The translations under genes and the position numbers were made by a program. From assembly GCA_002914805.1 (NCBI GenBank), contig JXTB01000537.1:62001-126000 (forward strand): DNA of 64,000 nucleotides, given 5' to 3'. This stretch comes from Parasponia andersonii (Eukaryota > Streptophyta > Magnoliopsida > Rosales > Cannabaceae). The notes beneath the pieces are model-generated. The model was not told the origin of the DNA, did not search any database, and worked only from the letters and a program-made list of their open reading frames with translations. Of the stretch, positions 60,517 through 64,000 are shown in pieces; within the stretch, counting starts at the first letter, position 1, and every line of letters starts with the position of its first letter.

Positions 60517-63500
60517 CTATGGAGACACAAGTGGTATAGATGGTAGGGCTATGGAGACACAAGTGGTATAGATGGTAGGGCATCATTTTTATTTTAATTG
60601 TATCAGTCATTAGATGGTAAGACAGATTTCGAGGCCAGATGCTTATTTATTTATGTTCATATAGATATACAAAGACTAGGTAGAAAAATAAATTTAATGA
60701 ACCATGCTGACTGGAAATGATCCTGAAAAACATTCTGTACCTGGTTAAGCTACTGACAAATTTTCAGTGATAATTTAGCTCATGAAGAAAATAATGATAA
60801 AATGACAATGCACCTGAGGAATGATGGGCAATGAATCTGTTAGCGGAATAATGCCTTCCTCTTTCTCAGCTTGTGTAGGGTTGAATGATCGACGAGGATC
60901 TAGAAAACGTTTATCAACTGCCAAAACCTGTAAAGAGTCGCCTTAGATTTAGTCACGTATAAAAAATTTCCATTCAATACCTCAAACACCAAAAAGGGAA
61001 GAATGTAAATGTCAAACTTTAAACAAGTAATTACAAAGTAAATATAATGCAGAAGCAACAGCTAACCTGATCCGCAATAGTACCAATAAGAAGCTGCTTT
61101 GAAGTAATTCCTTTAGCTGTGGATGTCACTGATATCGCTTTCACGGAATGGGTAAAAAAGTAAGATTGTGATTTGGTCACAACCTCAGTTCGAGAGTACG
61201 AAGAAATAGGAGAAGTAAGATTATGCTTTCCAAGAACAAGCTTCCACACATCCTTATTGGCCTGTCAATTTAATTAGATAATGAACGTAACTATAATAGG
61301 TGTTGATATAGATAGTATTACATAAAAGATTTCAGCTTGCAGCATACCGCTCGGGACTCGTCATAGATCTCAATGACCGACATCTCATATCTGTGTGCTC
61401 TCAAATTAAAGTAGTGGTAGATAACCCAGTTCTCACTAAAAACCTATAAAATGGATTAACAGGTAAGTGAAACTCTTTTTATACATTAAAAGACCACAAG
61501 TGATAGGGAATTGTAACGCTTACAGCATGGACAGGACCCTGTGAACCATGATGAGTCACTCTGTGCAATATACGACCAGTTATAGTATCAATGAGATAAA
61601 CAACCAACCAGGACTCCTCCGGGGTAGCTGTTCCAATTTCACCACTAGCTTTTGGTGCAACAGTAGCAACAAACAACAGATTTTTTGATATATACTTGTA
61701 CATTATATCGTGGTCTGCTATAATCTTTGCCTGAGTATGGACCACCTAGAGAACGAAAATCACTTGACACAATCACAACAAATTCATGTACAATACAATA
61801 GAAATCTAACCAAGACACAGAAACCTAAAAAGAAGAAACATAGAAAGACCCAATTCAAATTTCAGAAAGGGAGGTGAACAGGTGTCCTGCAGCTTCCAAA
61901 ACATTTCTAAGTTTGGATTCACAGATCATTTATTTTTCAGTTCTACCCATTTATTTTATTTATTTTCACCAGCACTAAAAGAAATTCAATAACAGTTGTA
62001 TACTTGTATTCTACCATTTCAAGTAAGAGAACGTACAAAAATAAATACATACCTCATTCAATTTTCGTGCCGCAGTTGCAATTATCTTTTCCGAGTCAGA
62101 CGGAAATACAACTGACCATAAGTCTCTCGAGTCAAAGGAGTACTCATCAAGAACTTCACCAGAATTGCTCTTCAAAGCATACCCCTTAATGATGCCTTTA
62201 TCAGCATCAACTGAATACCAGTATATGTTCGAAAACTCATGTTGAAAAATACTAATAGCCTCGGGAGTTCTTGGATATAAATATGCATGCCGGTTCACAT
62301 CTATTAGTAGATGAAGACGCTGTTCTGTTGAATCAGTAAGCTGCAGTGGAATAACTTGTATAATAGAATGAGTGAGACTCGATGAACTTATTTCCTTCCC
62401 AGTATAAGTATCAACAAAAGAAAGAACACCAGGTGCATCAGAACTTTGTCCACACCGGCCTACTATGAGTACAGACGGATTTTCATCCAGTGCATGATGG
62501 TGGGGAACCTGCCACTGGTAAATACTAAGCCCAGTTGGATGCTTGCATGCTGAATTACGCAGTGAAGGTAGTAAAAGGGACCAAACAACTCGTCCATCTC
62601 CTGTGTGCAAGGCAAACAGCTTTCCTGCTCGAGTTAGCACTACAATCAGCTTCCGGAAACCATTGTGATCTCGTGTCATTTTGCTCTTCTCAGAATTCTT
62701 TAGTCTCATTCCTTGGATTGCTGCAACATCCTCTGGGCTTGCAAGCATCAAAGTTCCCTTAAGCTTCAGCAAGTGGCCCTTTCATTAAAAAAAATCATAC
62801 CAAATAAACTGTGAGAGTCAAACCAGATGATTGAATGCATTCATGTATTAAAAAACCAAATTTTAACCTCATGGTGATGAACACAAGAAGGAAAGGAGGA
62901 TAAAAAAACAGAGACACAGAAACAGAGAAACAGAAACAGAGAGAGTAGAACAAAAAGTTCCTTTTTGTTTTTTAGAGTTGGAAAAATAAAAGATATTGCA
63001 AATAAAAGAACATGTACGACATAGGATAGTTTAGCTATCAGAAAAATTGAAGCAAAAAGCCTTCAAATTTTGAATTTACTATCTTAATTTCCTATTATGA
63101 ACTCTACTTCATACCTTAAGCCATTCAAAGAGGTTCTCCTCCACTTTTGCAACCGATACGCCATCCTTTTCCACAGGTAGTTCTGATGTTGCTACATCTA
63201 CGATTGAGGCAAGGCCATCCTCCCTACTCCAGACAATCGCCCCTTGTTGCAACAGCAGGAGTGAATGATCTTCCATGACAACCAAAGCCCTAAATCCATT
63301 AGACCTGTCTGTACGGATATAACTGTTTATGAAAACCCTCTGGATAAAACCTCTTTGATGGTCCAATGCGACACTCTCCTTAAGCAAATCATTGTTCCAG
63401 TCAAGAACAAGCTTCACTCTGAGATGAATCTTGCCATCACCATAATGAATTAGAGCAAAAGCTGTTTGGCCCTCTGAAAGTAAAAGAGGATCACTAACAA

Positions 63501-63919
63501 CTGCGGCATTATTGACTTTATCCACAACCTCCAGATTGCCTTTCCCAGTTGCTCTAATGAATAATACAAATCCATTAATTTCTACAGCGAACATTTCTTG
63601 AAGCTTTAAGGGTAACAATACTGCTGTCCCAAAAGAATCTCCAACAAAATTAGATAAATGTGTTTGCTGAAATTTAATGCCATCGTGAAAGTTTATTGTT
63701 ACTAAGTTTGACTTTGTGGCATCCAATGCCACAACCAGATCATCAGATACCAATAACATGTCCCCCGAAAAACCACCAGGAAAGGCTGCACCATTTTTCT
63801 TCAGCAACTCTCCATTCCTGGCATTTATTGCATATGCCTCGAACTGGGAAGAGCCGACAGAACCTACTGCATATATCACTTCACTATCAGAAGGTCGAAT
63901 AACCTGTTGAACCTCAATA
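60147..63919 (-). CDS. EMC1: ER membrane protein complex subunit 1 (C-terminal 805 residues)
   Basis: EMC1 is the large lumenal and membrane subunit of the ER membrane complex, which inserts tail-anchored and multipass proteins. Exons in order: 63919-63115, 62778-62053, 61745-61524, 61443-61348, 61261-61067, 60927-60814, 60407-60147, all phase-consistent. About 180 N-terminal residues lie beyond the window. The first two exons hold the beta-propeller-like (PQQ-type) lumenal region (YAINARNGELLKKNG, FALHTGDGRVVWSLLLP). The later exons hold the conserved DUF1620 part, with DSLPIIPQSYVTHALRVEGLR across the last junction, VYGVDLFYTRIAPSRTYD, one transmembrane helix (YALLLITIVALVAAICVTWV) and a lysine/arginine-rich cytosolic tail ending KDLRDKWR. 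No lesion is seen. Confidence 0.95.
60475..60514. repeat. (AT)n microsatellite in the last EMC1 intron
   Basis: AT run of about 19 units, directly followed by the 32-base duplication. Confidence 0.95.
60516..60579. repeat. perfect 32-base tandem duplication in EMC1 intron
   Basis: GCTATGGAGACACAAGTGGT followed by ATAGATGGTAGG occurs exactly twice in a row (60516-60547 and 60548-60579). Confidence 0.95.
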
Positions 63920-64000
63920 CTGCAAACACATAAACCACACAAACATTAATGACATAGTGATGTCAGGATAGAAAAAACTCTGGAACGAGAAAACAAACAA

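Noticed and set aside
1-64000. CRISPR arrays, operons, phage or bacterial defence systems
   Set aside because: The sequence is a plant nuclear region with introns. No spaced repeats or clustered bacterial-type genes are present.

Overview
This window looks like nuclear DNA from a dicot plant. It is AT-rich and packed with AT/CT microsatellites. Its genes have introns with GT..AG borders, and the recognisable genes are plant or eukaryotic: EMF1 (plant Polycomb), a TSO1-like CXC protein, an L-gulonolactone oxidase, an ARM-repeat protein and EMC1. Between them lie degenerate retrotransposons, MITEs and SINE-like repeats. There is a 227-base assembly gap (N) at 52854-53080 and single Ns at 3197, 48340 and 58709. 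The species cannot be named from the sequence alone.

Layout. 1-5 kb: no convincing gene; a hAT-like MITE (992-1623), a degenerate AT-rich tandem repeat (2280-2765), a SINE-like copy and a long-TIR MITE (3193-3567). 5.1-9.9 kb, minus strand: a seven-exon tesmin/TSO1-like CXC gene (539 residues) with an in-frame duplicated 16-residue block in its last exon, a MITE in its last intron and a GC-rich island in its second intron. 12.4-20.0 kb: an old long repeat, probably a solo LTR, split by a younger but dead Ty1/copia element (14290-19323) whose LTRs, primer site and gag-protease-integrase-RT-RNase H order are all visible. 22.8-25.3 kb: a second copy of the same long repeat in the opposite orientation. 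25.3-32.5 kb: gene-poor DNA with many AT microsatellites.

32.5-40.2 kb, plus strand: EMF1-like gene with TATA box, CT-rich leader, 5'UTR intron and five coding exons (1293 residues). 40.2-50.5 kb: gene-poor, with a possible solo copia LTR and small repeats. 50.5-53.9 kb, minus strand: L-gulonolactone oxidase-like gene, three exons, 589 residues, complete although the gap sits in intron 1. 57.6-58.6 kb, minus strand: an intronless ARM-repeat gene (338 residues), GC-rich in an AT-rich setting. 60.1 kb to the window end, minus strand: the last seven exons of EMC1, whose N-terminus lies beyond the window.

The genes are unrelated housekeeping or developmental loci, not a cluster or pathway. Two of them, the CXC protein and EMF1, belong to chromatin/cell-identity repression systems, but nothing here shows that they act together. 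I found no previously undescribed molecular system. The most informative observations are the nested transposon structure shown by colinear inverted matches, the in-frame duplication and NAGNAG acceptor in the CXC gene, and the untranslated-region architecture of EMF1. Exon borders were set by hand from splice motifs and reading-frame continuity and agree in phase throughout, but no transcript evidence was available.
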